A DNA stretch of 64,000 nucleotides, taken from the NCBI GenBank assembly GCA_016710365.1, contig JADJVW010000015.1, positions 62,001-126,000 of the forward strand, in the 5' to 3' direction. Under the pieces are notes generated by a model. It was not told where the DNA came from. It saw only the letters and a program-made list of their open reading frames with translations, and did not search any database. Source of the DNA: Candidatus Caldilinea saccharophila (GTDB lineage: Bacteria > Chloroflexota > Anaerolineae > Caldilineales > Caldilineaceae). Of the stretch, positions 48,543 to 58,020 are shown piece by piece; position 1 is the first letter of the stretch; each line of letters begins with the position of its first letter. The position numbers were made by a program, and so were the translations under genes.

Positions 48543-49586
48543 ATGCGTGTATTATGTCTTGTAGATGGCCCGGTGCTGCCTCCAGATCGTTGGATGTGGA
48601 ATCATCTGCCAGAAAGCGCACAGGGCGATGAAGTCGACTTTCTCTGGGCGTCGCCCAAGGATCGTTTTCGGAAATGGGGCAAACTGATCTCCTATTATCC
48701 GCAATATCTGAGGCTGGGCTGGAAGGCAGTCACCTCCAACAAGAGACAAGGTCGATATGACCTGATCGTTGCGTGGGAATCTAAAATGGGTTTTCCTGCG
48801 GCTGTGGCGCGTGGACTGATGGGTGTTGATCATCCCCCTCTACTGGTTTTGGCATTTTCATACAAGGGCGCAGCCACCCATTTCCCTTTATTTAGTAAGT
48901 GGTCCACGAGGGCGATTTCCCATTTCACCGTTCTATCCCCTGAAGAACCTGCGTATTACAGCAAGACGCTGGGCATCCCTCAGCAAAGGATCACGTTTTG
49001 TCCGCTCGGTTGGCATGACATCTGTAAAGATGTTCAAGCCACCAAGGAGCTTGGCAGCTATATTTTTGCGTCGGGTCGCTCTTACAGGGATTATCGGACC
49101 TTTTTGTCGGCGATGGAAGGTGTTCAGGCAAAGGTTGTGGTGAACACTCGTCGATTTGCATTGTCGAGCGCCGCGATGCCTCCGAATGTAAGTGTAAACG
49201 AGTACATGCCCGAGAAAGAGTACGCACAATTACTGGCTGGGGCGAACTTCGTCGTGGTGCCATTGTACGCCACCCCTCATGCTGCTGGTGAAGGAACTAT
49301 TATCCAGGCAATGTCTGCCGGAAAGGCGCTTGTGGCTACATGTACGGCTAGCACTGCATACTACATCGAGGACGGCGTGACAGGAATCCTTGTGCCGCCC
49401 CATGATGCAGCGGCAATGGAAAAAGCTTGTAGATATCTACTAGACCATCCTGATACATGTGCTTACATGGGCATCCAGGCGCGCCAAAAATATGAGATGC
49501 ATTTTACCTCCGAATATGCGGCTGGCTGTCAATATGCCGTAATGCAGCGTTTGGTTGGTCTACATAACAACGATCGACGCCTTTAA
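48543..49586 (+). CDS. GT4-like glycosyltransferase
   Basis: AAGGAGCG precedes ATG 48543. The 347-residue product is shorter than usual for GT-B enzymes and has a divergent N-terminal half (VLCLVDGPVLPPDRWMWNHL). The C-terminal half is recognisable: YIFASGRSYRDYRTF, NVSVNEYMPEKEYAQLLAGA, AAGEGTIIQAMSAGKALVAT and IEDGVTGILVPPHDAAAM form the nucleotide-sugar-binding domain with the second Glu replaced by Gln in the E-x7-E region. The sequence appears lower in GC than its neighbours, so lateral acquisition is possible. It shares one base (TAATG) with the next gene. Confidence 0.78.
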   Translation: MRVLCLVDGPVLPPDRWMWNHLPESAQGDEVDFLWASPKDRFRKWGKLISYYPQYLRLGWKAVTSNKRQGRYDLIVAWESKMGFPAAVARGLMGVDHPPLLVLAFSYKGAATHFPLFSKWSTRAISHFTVLSPEEPAYYSKTLGIPQQRITFCPLGWHDICKDVQATKELGSYIFASGRSYRDYRTFLSAMEGVQAKVVVNTRRFALSSAAMPPNVSVNEYMPEKEYAQLLAGANFVVVPLYATPHAAGEGTIIQAMSAGKALVATCTASTAYYIEDGVTGILVPPHDAAAMEKACRYLLDHPDTCAYMGIQARQKYEMHFTSEYAAGCQYAVMQRLVGLHNNDRRL

Positions 49587-50797
49587 TGCGTATTCTCTTT
49601 TTGTCAAGATGGTTTCCTTACCCCGCGGACAATGGTTCCAAGATTCGCATTTTCAACATACTGAAATCCTTGCGCGCCGAGCACGAGATCGTGCTGGCGT
49701 CATTTGCCACAGAATCTGTCTCTGCCTCATCGCTGGCGGCGATGCAAACAATCTGCGATGAGGTGCATGTCATCCCCTACCGCGGCTTTCGGGCCGACAG
49801 TAGGAAGGCGCGTCTTGGTCTTTTTTCGCCAACGCCGCGCTCGGTCATCGATACGTTCAGCCAGGAGATGTTTGATATTGTCAGCGCAGTTGCCGCCACC
49901 TGGCAGCCTGAGCTGGTGATTGCTTCTCAGATCGATATGGCGCGGTATGCATTGGCGGTGGAGAACACTCACCGTGTGCTGGAAGAGTTGGAGCTAGCTG
50001 TGCCCTATGATGCCTATCAAAACGAGCGCCATTTGCTGACGCGCTTGCGTAAGGGCTTGACCTGGTGGAAACTGGAGCGTTATTTACGCCGCACGTTGTC
50101 TGCTTTCGATCTGTGTACAGTAGTCTCAGTTGGCGAGCGTGAACTTGTGAGTAAAGTCTGCCCAGCTACGTTGCCGGTGCATATTGTCCCCAACGGCGCT
50201 GATTTGCAGCGCATGGACGAGGTACATGTTGAGCCAGAGCCGGATACACTCATCTACAGCGGCGCTTTAAGTTTTTATGCCAACTTCGACGCCATGCGAT
50301 ATTTTCTGGGAGAAATTTTCCCACTGATTTTGGAGCAGGCGCCTGCGACCCGACTTCTGATCACAGGAAGCATCCAGGATGTGGCAATCGACCAACTGCC
50401 ACAGTGCCAGAACGTGTATTTTACCGGATATTTAGATGACGTCTGGTCGGCCGTGGCTGGCAGTTGGGCATCCGTTGTACCCTTACGGCTAGGCGGCGGT
50501 ACGAGGCTAAAGGTGATTGAGTCACTGGCGCTAGGGACCCCGGTGATCTCCACCCACAAGGGCGTTGAAGGGCTGAGCTTGACGCCCAATGAAGATATAT
50601 TGCTGGCCGACGATCCACATAAATTTGCCGAGCAGACGCTGTTGGTGCTTCAAAACACAGAGGCGCGCCAGCGTTTCTCGCAGGCGGGACGGCGCGCGGT
50701 GCGCCACTATGACTGGTCACTGATCGGTCAGCAGTTGAATTGTTTGCTGGCGGAGACGATCTCACAGGATCGCCGCTTCCCGCATAGAACTTTCTGA
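49586..50797 (+). CDS. GT4 glycosyltransferase
   Basis: An intact 403-residue GT-B protein: RILFLSRWFPYPADNGSKIR at the N-terminus, CTVVSVGERELVSKV, HIVPNGADLQRMDEV, then VVPLRLGGGTRLKVIESLAL and STHKGVEGLSL in the donor domain. The GGGTRxKxxE signature is characteristic of a GT4 subgroup that also includes the gene at 62065 (GGGMRVKIIDGWSWG). It is translated directly after the preceding GT and three bases before the polymerase gene. Confidence 0.87.
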   Translation: MRILFLSRWFPYPADNGSKIRIFNILKSLRAEHEIVLASFATESVSASSLAAMQTICDEVHVIPYRGFRADSRKARLGLFSPTPRSVIDTFSQEMFDIVSAVAATWQPELVIASQIDMARYALAVENTHRVLEELELAVPYDAYQNERHLLTRLRKGLTWWKLERYLRRTLSAFDLCTVVSVGERELVSKVCPATLPVHIVPNGADLQRMDEVHVEPEPDTLIYSGALSFYANFDAMRYFLGEIFPLILEQAPATRLLITGSIQDVAIDQLPQCQNVYFTGYLDDVWSAVAGSWASVVPLRLGGGTRLKVIESLALGTPVISTHKGVEGLSLTPNEDILLADDPHKFAEQTLLVLQNTEARQRFSQAGRRAVRHYDWSLIGQQLNCLLAETISQDRRFPHRTF

Positions 50798-50800
50798 ATC

Positions 50801-52203
50801 ATGGAGCTTATGCAGCACTCATCCGTCGTACGGACTTGGCGCGAACGCCTGACAGTCGAGCGGTATACGCTGATCACCATTGCCGTTGTAGGCAGTGTGC
50901 TGCTTGTCATTCCACCACTCATCTTTTTGTACGTGAGCGGGAGGTTGGATCCGCTATTGGTCATGGCGGCCCTGATCGGCGCAATTGTGATAACCCGGCT
51001 GTTCAAAGTTGCCGAGCGCAACAACAAGAGCATTGTGCTGCTGATCGCCGCCGCCGGCATGCTCAGCTTCGTCTCCTTGCCGACTGGTCGCGAGAGCAAA
51101 GTGCCCATCAGCATGGTAGTGGCCCTGCTACTCGTCGTTCCGTGGCTGTTTTCTATGGCATTTGGCGAGCCACGCACCCGCTTGCGTCCATCGCCGGTCA
51201 ATCGCCCTTTGCTCGCGTTCGTCGCAGTCAGCATCATTTCGTATGGGTGGAGTCAGATCTTCCGTGATCCCTTGTTGTTTATCTGGAGCAGTTTCTCCGT
51301 TGTGCAGGTTGCGGCGCTGACTGTCAACATACTGCTGCCTCTGACGTTGCTCTACGTTGCCAACCAGGTGACCGAGGTAAGGTGGTTGAAATATCTGACA
51401 GCCGTCGTGATCTTCTTTGGTCTTGTGAGTGTGGCGCTTTTCTTCGTCGATCCAAAAACAGGGGATTTTTTCTTTTATCGAGGCACGCGCGGCCTTTTTG
51501 GGATGTGGGTGGCGGTGTTAGCCTATGCTTTGGCGCTTTTTCATAAAGACCTGAAATCCTGGCAGCGCGTACTTTTGCTGATGCTAGTGGGCATTCTCGT
51601 CTACCGTTACTTCGTCGTTGGCAGATCTTGGGTGTCTGGCTGGTTGCCCCTGGGCGTTGCCTGCGCCATGCTGACTTGGATGTATTCGCGCAAGCTGTTT
51701 TCCGTTCTTGCCATCATCGGACTGATCTATTTTGCTGCCAATTTTGACTTTTATTACCAAAATATTGTGGTTGCTGAAGAAGCAGGCGGCAGCGGCACCG
51801 GTCGCGTCGAGCTGTGGATGCGTAATTTGACTCATGTGGTCAATCATCCACTGCTGGGTATGGGGCCGGCAGGTTATGCACCTTACAACATGACTTATCA
51901 CCGGGAGTGATCGGCTCCACGATCTTCCTTGTCTTGATTTCACGTCTGTGGAAAATAGGCGTTCAATCGCTGCGACGCTTATCCGGAGAAGGTGGGTTTG
52001 AGGAAGCATTTGCCGCCGCCGTGCTCAGCGGGCTGGTCGGCGTCGTAGTGGGCATGATGTTGGGAGACTGGGTGCTGCCCTTTGCCTACAATGAGACAAT
52101 CTCCGGCTTTGATAATGCTGTACTCACCTGGGTGCTGCTTGGCGGCCTAGTCGCCCTGGAAGCCATTAGCCGGAATAAGATGGATGTCAACGCTGATGTC
52201 TGA
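50801..52203 (+). CDS. O-antigen polymerase/ligase family protein (second copy), frameshifted with lost loop
   Basis: This multi-pass membrane protein has ten or more helices. FGLVSVALFFVDPKTGDFFF, YRYFVVGRSWVSGWLP and NLTHVVNHPLLGMGPAGYAP are typical of the Wzy/WaaL family, the last being the large periplasmic loop. After NMTYHRE the frame closes (51908), while another frame resumes at once with GVIGSTIFLVLISRLWK. In relatives a stretch of about 15-20 residues with an H-N motif lies between these points, so bases seem to be missing here as well as the frame. The last helix region ends at 52203, overlapping the next GT2 gene. Confidence 0.75.
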
Positions 52204-53107
52204 CCTATCGATCGTAATTGTGAATTGGAATACTTGCGCACTGCTGGCTGAATGCATTGCTGCGGTCGAGCGAGAAACTGTGGCCATTTCACATGATATC
52301 TGGGTGGTTGACAACGGCTCCACCGACGACAGCGTGACAATGCTGCGCCGTGACTTCCCCCATGTCCAGCTAATCGAGAGCCCGATTAATCTTGGCTTTG
52401 CCGGCGCCAATAATCTTGCGATGCAGCGCAGCCAAGGGCGTTACCTCCTCTTGCTCAACACAGACGCTATTGTGACCCCCGGCTCAGTGCAGGCGCTGTT
52501 GCAGTTGGCGGATATGTCGCCGCGCGCCGCCATCGTCGGCGCGCATCTGCTCAACCCAGATGGCAGCTTTCAGGCATCCTACACCAATTTTCCCACGCTT
52601 TGGCAGGAGTTCCTGATTCTTTCGACGCTGGGACGACGCTGGCGCGGCGGCTGGTATCCTAGCCACGGGCCGGACGAAGCGCGCGGCGCGCAGCGCGTCG
52701 ACTATGTAGAAGGGGCTTGTCTGCTTGTGCGCCGCACGGCTCTTGAGCAAGTAGGTGGCCTGGACGAGGGTTACTTTATGTACGCTGAAGAAGTGGATTG
52801 GTGCCGGCGCATGCGCGATCAGGGCTGGGAAGTCTGGTATCAGCCGCTGGCAAAGGTCGTTCATATCGGCGGCGCCAGCAGCGCTACGCGCAAGACTAGC
52901 CGTGAGGCCGATCTGTATCGCAGCCGAGTGCGCTATTTCCGCACCTATCATGGCGGATTGCAGGCTGGACTGCTGAAGGCAATGATCGTGAGTTTCACCA
53001 GTCTCAAGCAGGTAGGCCACGCTGTTTTGAAACTACTGAGTGGCGACCAGCGCGGGCGGCAGGTGGTCTCGGTGGGTGAGCTATTGGCTGCGCTGCGCAA
53101 TGTCTGA
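52196..53107 (+). CDS. GT2 rhamnosyltransferase-like glycosyltransferase
   Basis: An intact GT-A enzyme of 303 residues (ATG 52184 is an alternative, four codons earlier). LSIVIVNWNTCALLAECIAA, WVVDNGSTDDSVTML, NLGFAGANNLAMQRS, LLLLNTDAIVTPGS (metal-site N-T-D), VEGACLLVRRTALEQVGG and GYFMYAEEVDWCRRMRDQGW are the successive motifs of the WbbL/rhamnosyltransferase group. The start overlaps the polymerase stop. Confidence 0.88.
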   Translation: MSDLSIVIVNWNTCALLAECIAAVERETVAISHDIWVVDNGSTDDSVTMLRRDFPHVQLIESPINLGFAGANNLAMQRSQGRYLLLLNTDAIVTPGSVQALLQLADMSPRAAIVGAHLLNPDGSFQASYTNFPTLWQEFLILSTLGRRWRGGWYPSHGPDEARGAQRVDYVEGACLLVRRTALEQVGGLDEGYFMYAEEVDWCRRMRDQGWEVWYQPLAKVVHIGGASSATRKTSREADLYRSRVRYFRTYHGGLQAGLLKAMIVSFTSLKQVGHAVLKLLSGDQRGRQVVSVGELLAALRNV

Positions 53108-53184
53108 ACTGCGTGGGCAGGCTGACCAGGGGTGGCGTTGTTGCGACGAGTGCGCACTGCTTCATACTGAAGGGCATTGCATCT

Positions 53185-54726
53185 GTGAAGAATAATCAAA
53201 CAACAGAAACGCACACTGCAGCGCGCAGAGAACGGCTGCACGCGCTGGCAATCATGGTGATCCTGCTGCTTTGTTACGCCTATTTTTTCCCGCGCTGGGC
53301 TGATCCCAATCAGAATTCGCGGCTGGACATGGTCTTTGCCGTGGTCGAGGATGGCACATTTCAGATCGACAAATATGTCGCCAATACGGTGGATTACGCC
53401 AAGGTCGGTGCGCATTTCTATAGCGATAAGGCGCCCGGCGCCGCGTTGCTCGGCATCCCGCTCTATGCGGGGCTGGCGCCCGCGCTGGACACACCGCTGC
53501 TCAGTTCGCTGACGGCGCGATTGGAATCGCACAGCGCGTTCGCTGGCACGCTGCGCGCCAGCGGCTCCGGCGTGTCGGCGCAGAAGGTGCGTTTCGCTCT
53601 CGTGCAGATTTTTTTGAGCTTCATGCTCTCGGCGCTGCCCACCGCGGCATTGGCGGCGCTGCTGTTCTTGATGCTGCACGCGGTGACAGCGGCGGTGCTG
53701 CCACGCATCATCGTGGCGCTGGGCTATGGGGTAGCGACGCCGGCGTTTGCCTACGCCAATGCCTTTTACGGCCATCAACTGTCGGCGTTTCTGCTCTTTG
53801 CCGCTTTTTATCTGCTGGCGCGCGCACCGGCGCGCATCGGCGCGGGACGGGCAGTGCTCGTCGGGCTGTTGTTCGGCTATGCCTTTGTGACTGAATACCC
53901 GGTGGCGCTGATGATTGCGCCGTTAGGTCTCTACGCCTGTTATGCATTCTGGCAGCGCCGCCAGCTTGCACCGCTGTTTTGGCTCCTGGGCGGTGGGTTG
54001 CTGGTGGCGGTGGGGTGGATGGGATACAACACCGCGATCTTTGGCGGGCCGCTGGAGCTGGGCTACAGCCGCTCGGAGCTGTGGACGGATCAGCATCATA
54101 CCGGTTTTATGAGCCTGACCTTACCGACGCTCGATGCTGTGTGGGGCATCACCTTTAGCCCCTTCCGCGGGCTATTTCTGCTGTCGCCGTGGTTGCTGCT
54201 GGCATTTCCTGGCTTTGTGCTCTGGTGGCGCGACCGTCGCTGGCGCGCCGAGTGGTGGGTGGCAATGAGCGTCACGCTGGCAATCTTCCTGTTCAATGCC
54301 TCTTCCAGCATGTGGTGGGGGGGCTTTGCCGTCGGGCCCCGCTACTTGCTGCCTGTCCTGCCATTCCTGGCGCTGCCGATTATCTTTGCCCTGGCCGTGT
54401 GGGGCGAGCGGCTTTGGCTGCGCATCGTAACCAGCGTCAGCTTGCTCTGGTCGCTGGTCGCGGTGTGGAGCATGACGCTGGCCGAGCAGGCATTTCCATC
54501 CGACGCCCTGCGCAATCCTTTCATGGAGCACGTGCTGCCCAACTGGGCGGTAGGTAACATCGCGCGCAACCTTGGCACCATCCTGGGGCTGCAAGGCGTG
54601 TTGAGCCTGGCGCCGCTGCTGCTGATGGTGGCGGCGGTCGCCGGTATTTGGTGGTGGATGGCGACGCGCTCACCTCGCCATCCGCTCACGGCGCAGACTG
54701 CGCCTGAACAAGCGATGAGCCGATGA
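53185..54726 (+). CDS. Multi-pass membrane protein, GT-C/GT39-like
   Basis: GTG 53185 is favoured (AAGGG upstream); GTG 53113 would add 24 residues with no similarity value. About 513 residues with some eleven helices. After the first helix comes NQNSRLDMVFAVVEDGTFQI, with Asp/Glu positions like the GT-C luminal loop, and YSDKAPGAALLGIPLYA. Later WWGGFAVGPRYLLPVLPFLA resembles dolichyl-phosphate-mannose-type transferases of bacteria. The substrate is unknown. It is coupled by ATGA to another GT-C-like gene. Confidence 0.75.
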   Translation: MKNNQTTETHTAARRERLHALAIMVILLLCYAYFFPRWADPNQNSRLDMVFAVVEDGTFQIDKYVANTVDYAKVGAHFYSDKAPGAALLGIPLYAGLAPALDTPLLSSLTARLESHSAFAGTLRASGSGVSAQKVRFALVQIFLSFMLSALPTAALAALLFLMLHAVTAAVLPRIIVALGYGVATPAFAYANAFYGHQLSAFLLFAAFYLLARAPARIGAGRAVLVGLLFGYAFVTEYPVALMIAPLGLYACYAFWQRRQLAPLFWLLGGGLLVAVGWMGYNTAIFGGPLELGYSRSELWTDQHHTGFMSLTLPTLDAVWGITFSPFRGLFLLSPWLLLAFPGFVLWWRDRRWRAEWWVAMSVTLAIFLFNASSSMWWGGFAVGPRYLLPVLPFLALPIIFALAVWGERLWLRIVTSVSLLWSLVAVWSMTLAEQAFPSDALRNPFMEHVLPNWAVGNIARNLGTILGLQGVLSLAPLLLMVAAVAGIWWWMATRSPRHPLTAQTAPEQAMSR

Positions 54727-56424
54727 CCGCAATCAAACCGCTCACCAAACCACCCATCAAACCGCAAGAGAACGCTGCTGATGCCGTAGTAATTACGCGC
54801 GGGGAATGGCTCTTTGTCATTGTGACAGCGCTGGCAGTCCTGGTGGTGACGACATTGCCTTATCTGTACGGCTACTGGTCGGCGCCGCCCGACAAGCAAT
54901 TTATGGGCGTCGTCTATAACATTCCCGACCACATGCAGTATTTTTCCTGGTTCCGCGAATTTGGCGATGCCAACCTAGCGGCCAACAAGCTGACGCCGGA
55001 GCCAAACGCGCCCGTCTTCTTTAACCTGCTGTGGTGGAGCCTGGCGCGCATCGGCGGCTGGTTGGGCGTGGGCTATGCAGGCATGTATCAAGCGTTGCGC
55101 TGGGGGGCCACGCTGCTTTTCCTGCTCCTGGCGTATCGGATGTTGAGCTGGTTCTTTGCCGACCGGCCGCGACGCACGACAGCATTTTTGCTGTTGCTCT
55201 TTGGCGCGGGGCTGGGCTGGGTGCTGATTGCGATGAAGTACACCGTGACAAATGGCGAGCTGCTTTGGCCGCTTGACGTTTATGTGGCGGAGCCGAACAC
55301 ATTTTTTAGCATTCTAGGCTCGCCTCATTTTGTGGCCGCGGCGCTTTATATCTTTGTCTTCGACCTGGTGTTGCGCGGCCATGCCAAGGGGCAACTGCGC
55401 TATGCCGTCTACGCCGGTCTCTTTGCCCTTTTTATGGGCTGGCAGCACGCCTATGATCTGCTGATCGTCTATGGCGTAGTGGGCGCGTATGCGCTGCTGG
55501 TATGGCTGCGCGACCGCAAGCTGCCCCTGTATCTCGTGTGGAGCGGGCTGATCATTGGGGCAATCTCGGTGTGGCCTGCGCTCTACTCTGTGTTGCTGAC
55601 TTCGCTTGACCCGCTGTGGGAGCGCGTGTTGGCGCAGTTTGCCAACGCGGGCGTTTACACGCCGCCGCTCTACCGACTGCCGGTGCTCTTGGGCCTGCCT
55701 TTCCTGCTGGCGTTGTACACGGTGATTCGGCAAAACCCATTCCGCCTGCAAGACGTGAGCAACAACGACCTCTTCGTGCGCGGCTGGTTCTGGATCTCCT
55801 TCGTGCTGATCTACCTGCCGGTCGATTACCAGATTCACATGCTCAATGGCTAGCAGATGCGATTGCGATCCTGGCGACGCAGGGACTCTTTGCGTTCGTA
55901 ATTCCTGCTATTGCGCGTAGATTTGCGCAGCAGCCATCCCCCACGCGCCGATTAGCAGTCATGGTCGTGGCGCTGGTGATCGGCTTTTCGTCTTTGACAA
56001 ACCTCTATCTGTTTGGTTGGCGCTTTTTAGACCTCAGCCGCCATGACTACCCGTTCTATCTTTATCAGGATGAAGTGTCAGCGCTGCATTGGCTGGAGGC
56101 AAATACCCAAGGAGATGAGGTTGTCCTGAGCCAGCAGTCGGCCAATATGTACCCGCCGAAACCGGCGCCCATGCTTTCCTGGCGCACTGGGCGCAGACGG
56201 TGGACTTCTACGAGAAGACGGCATTGGTGGAGCGTTTTTTTGATGCGGCCACCCCCAACGCTGAGCGGCTACAGATTGTCGATGATTACGGCGTGGACTA
56301 TATTCTTGATGGCCCGGCAACACAGGCATTAGGAGCGTACCAGATGGAGAGCAGCCCTGCGTTTCGCCGCGTCTTTGCCAGGGGTGAGGTGGGTATCTAT
56401 GCGCCGGCATCTAAGTCCCAATAA
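54723..56424 (+). CDS. Multi-pass membrane protein, GT-C-like, stop plus two frameshifts
   Basis: Frame 1 runs from 54723 through NIPDHMQYFSWFREFGD (the D-H-x-x-Y acceptor-loop of this membrane family) and many helices to LNG followed by TAG at 55851-55853. A TGG to TAG change plus one lost base near 55861 would give NGWQMPIAILATQGLFAFV. The second frame runs to about 56157, where another lost base restores ETGAHAFLAHWAQTVDFYEK and the end at 56424. The repaired length is about 567 residues. The C-terminal soluble part (YGVDYILDGPATQ) resembles the tail of bacterial GT-C membrane proteins. Confidence 0.72.
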
Positions 56425-56448
56425 TGCCTTCTTGAAGATAGGAATATC

Positions 56449-58000
56449 ATGCGTTCTGTGACAATGCTACACTCTAGACTCCTTGTTTGGCTGCCGTTGA
56501 TGTTATTGGTGGCAGTTAGTTTGGCGCCAACAGAGAGCTTTGCTCAGAGCAGCGGATGGTCGGCGCCTGTTGCCCTGGGAGCGTATTGGTTTCCAGACGT
56601 GGCAGTCGATGGTTCTGGACGTGTGCACACGGTGTGGTCTTCCGGTGGCGACGGTTTCGACACGGTGATGTACGCCGCAAAAACCGAAGATATTTGGAGC
56701 CGACCCGTCGATATTATTGCTATGCCTCAGATTGCGGGAGGCAGCGAAGCGAGCCGTCCCACTTTGATGGTTGACGCGGCCAATAACTTGCACCTTACCT
56801 ATCGCTATACGACTGTTTATTATTCCCAAGCGCCAGCCGGCGGCGCGGGTGTGCCTGGCTATTGGCGCCCCCCCTTTGCCATCGAGGAAGGTTATTTTTC
56901 GCGTTTGGCGCGCGATAGCCAGGGGGTGCTGCACTTGGTTTTTACACAGAATGTGCAGACTGAGACCTGTCGTATCTGTTACCATGTGTTCTATGTGCGC
57001 TCGATGGATGACGGCTTTATGTGGAGCGACCCGGTGGATATTTCGGTGCAGGCGACCGGCGCCGCCAAACCGCAGTTGATCATAGACAGCCAAGACAATC
57101 TGCACGTAGTGTGGGAGGCGGGGTACGGGGGATCGTATGGTCAGCTTTCCGACCCGACCTCGGTCGTATATGCAATGTCCGACGACGCAGGCAACTCCTG
57201 GACGCGACCCTACACATTCGACCCGGCGCGTGGCAAGACGACCGATTCGATGGCGCGCAATATTACCATTGCCCAGGATGGAAACGGCCACCTGGTGACA
57301 GTGTGGTGGCATCCCCGAAGATATCATCTTTTATCAGCTTTCCATGGACGGCGGTCAGACGTGGAGCGCAAAAGCGCCGGTGCCCAATGTACTGGGCATT
57401 TGGGCGCTCTACCAATCGCGCCTTGACGACTACGCCACTGCGGTGGACAGCGCCGGCCGCATCCATCTGGTCATGGTGGGGCGACGCAACCTCGAACAGA
57501 CGCGCAGCGAGCTGTTGCATGTCGTGTGGGACGGGTCGAATTGGTCGAACCCTGATGTCATCGCCAGCTACGCGGGAGACATGCCTGAATGGCCGCGCAT
57601 TGCGGTTGGCTTGGGCAATCAACTTCATGTCGTATGGTTTGTGCGTGATGCCGAAAATATTTTCAACTCTGATGCTGGGAACTATCAAGTCTGGTATGCC
57701 ACCGGCGCCACGGACAGTCCTGCCATTGCCCCCGTGGCTGTGCTCGACATCCCGCCGCCTCTCCCAGTGAACGAAGTGGATAGCATAAGCAGCGAGATTT
57801 TGCCACTGGCGACTTCACAGATCAAACCGGTTGTGGTAGATGATGCCAACGCGCCGTCCCAACCGGCAGCGTTGTTACCTAACATTCAAAGCGAGAATGA
57901 CGAGGTGTTTTTGCTCTTACTTGCGACAGCGCCCGTTTTGGCGCTGATCGCCGTCGCCGCCGCTGTCTTCTCGTTGCAGCGACGGCGACGCATCGGATGA
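56449..58000 (+). CDS. Secreted BNR/Asp-box repeat protein with C-terminal anchor, frameshifted
   Basis: A signal peptide (about 1-32, ending SFAQSS) is followed by a sialidase-like beta-propeller in which Asp-box motifs can be seen: MDDGFMWSD, SDDAGNSWT and MDGGQTWSA. Repeated H-x-V-W segments (VHTVWSS, LHVVWEA, LHVVWF) fit the same fold. Near 57306 the frame changes; GIPEDIIFYQLSMDGGQTW continues in the other frame. The C-terminus, LLLLATAPVLALIAVAAAVF then RRRRIG, is a membrane anchor with a basic stop. Sialidase-type catalytic residues are not evident, so a binding role is as likely as hydrolysis. It closes the long operon that starts at 43345. Confidence 0.75.
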
Positions 58001-58002
58001 GT

Positions 58003-58020
58003 GCGGCGCCTTAGTGCCGC
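58003..58020. terminator. Possible bidirectional terminator between converging genes
   Basis: GCGGCGCC and AGTGCCGC form a short stem (one G-U pair) in the 19-bp gap between the plus-strand gene ending at 58000 and the minus-strand gene ending at 58020. There is no T run, so activity is doubtful. Confidence 0.3.
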
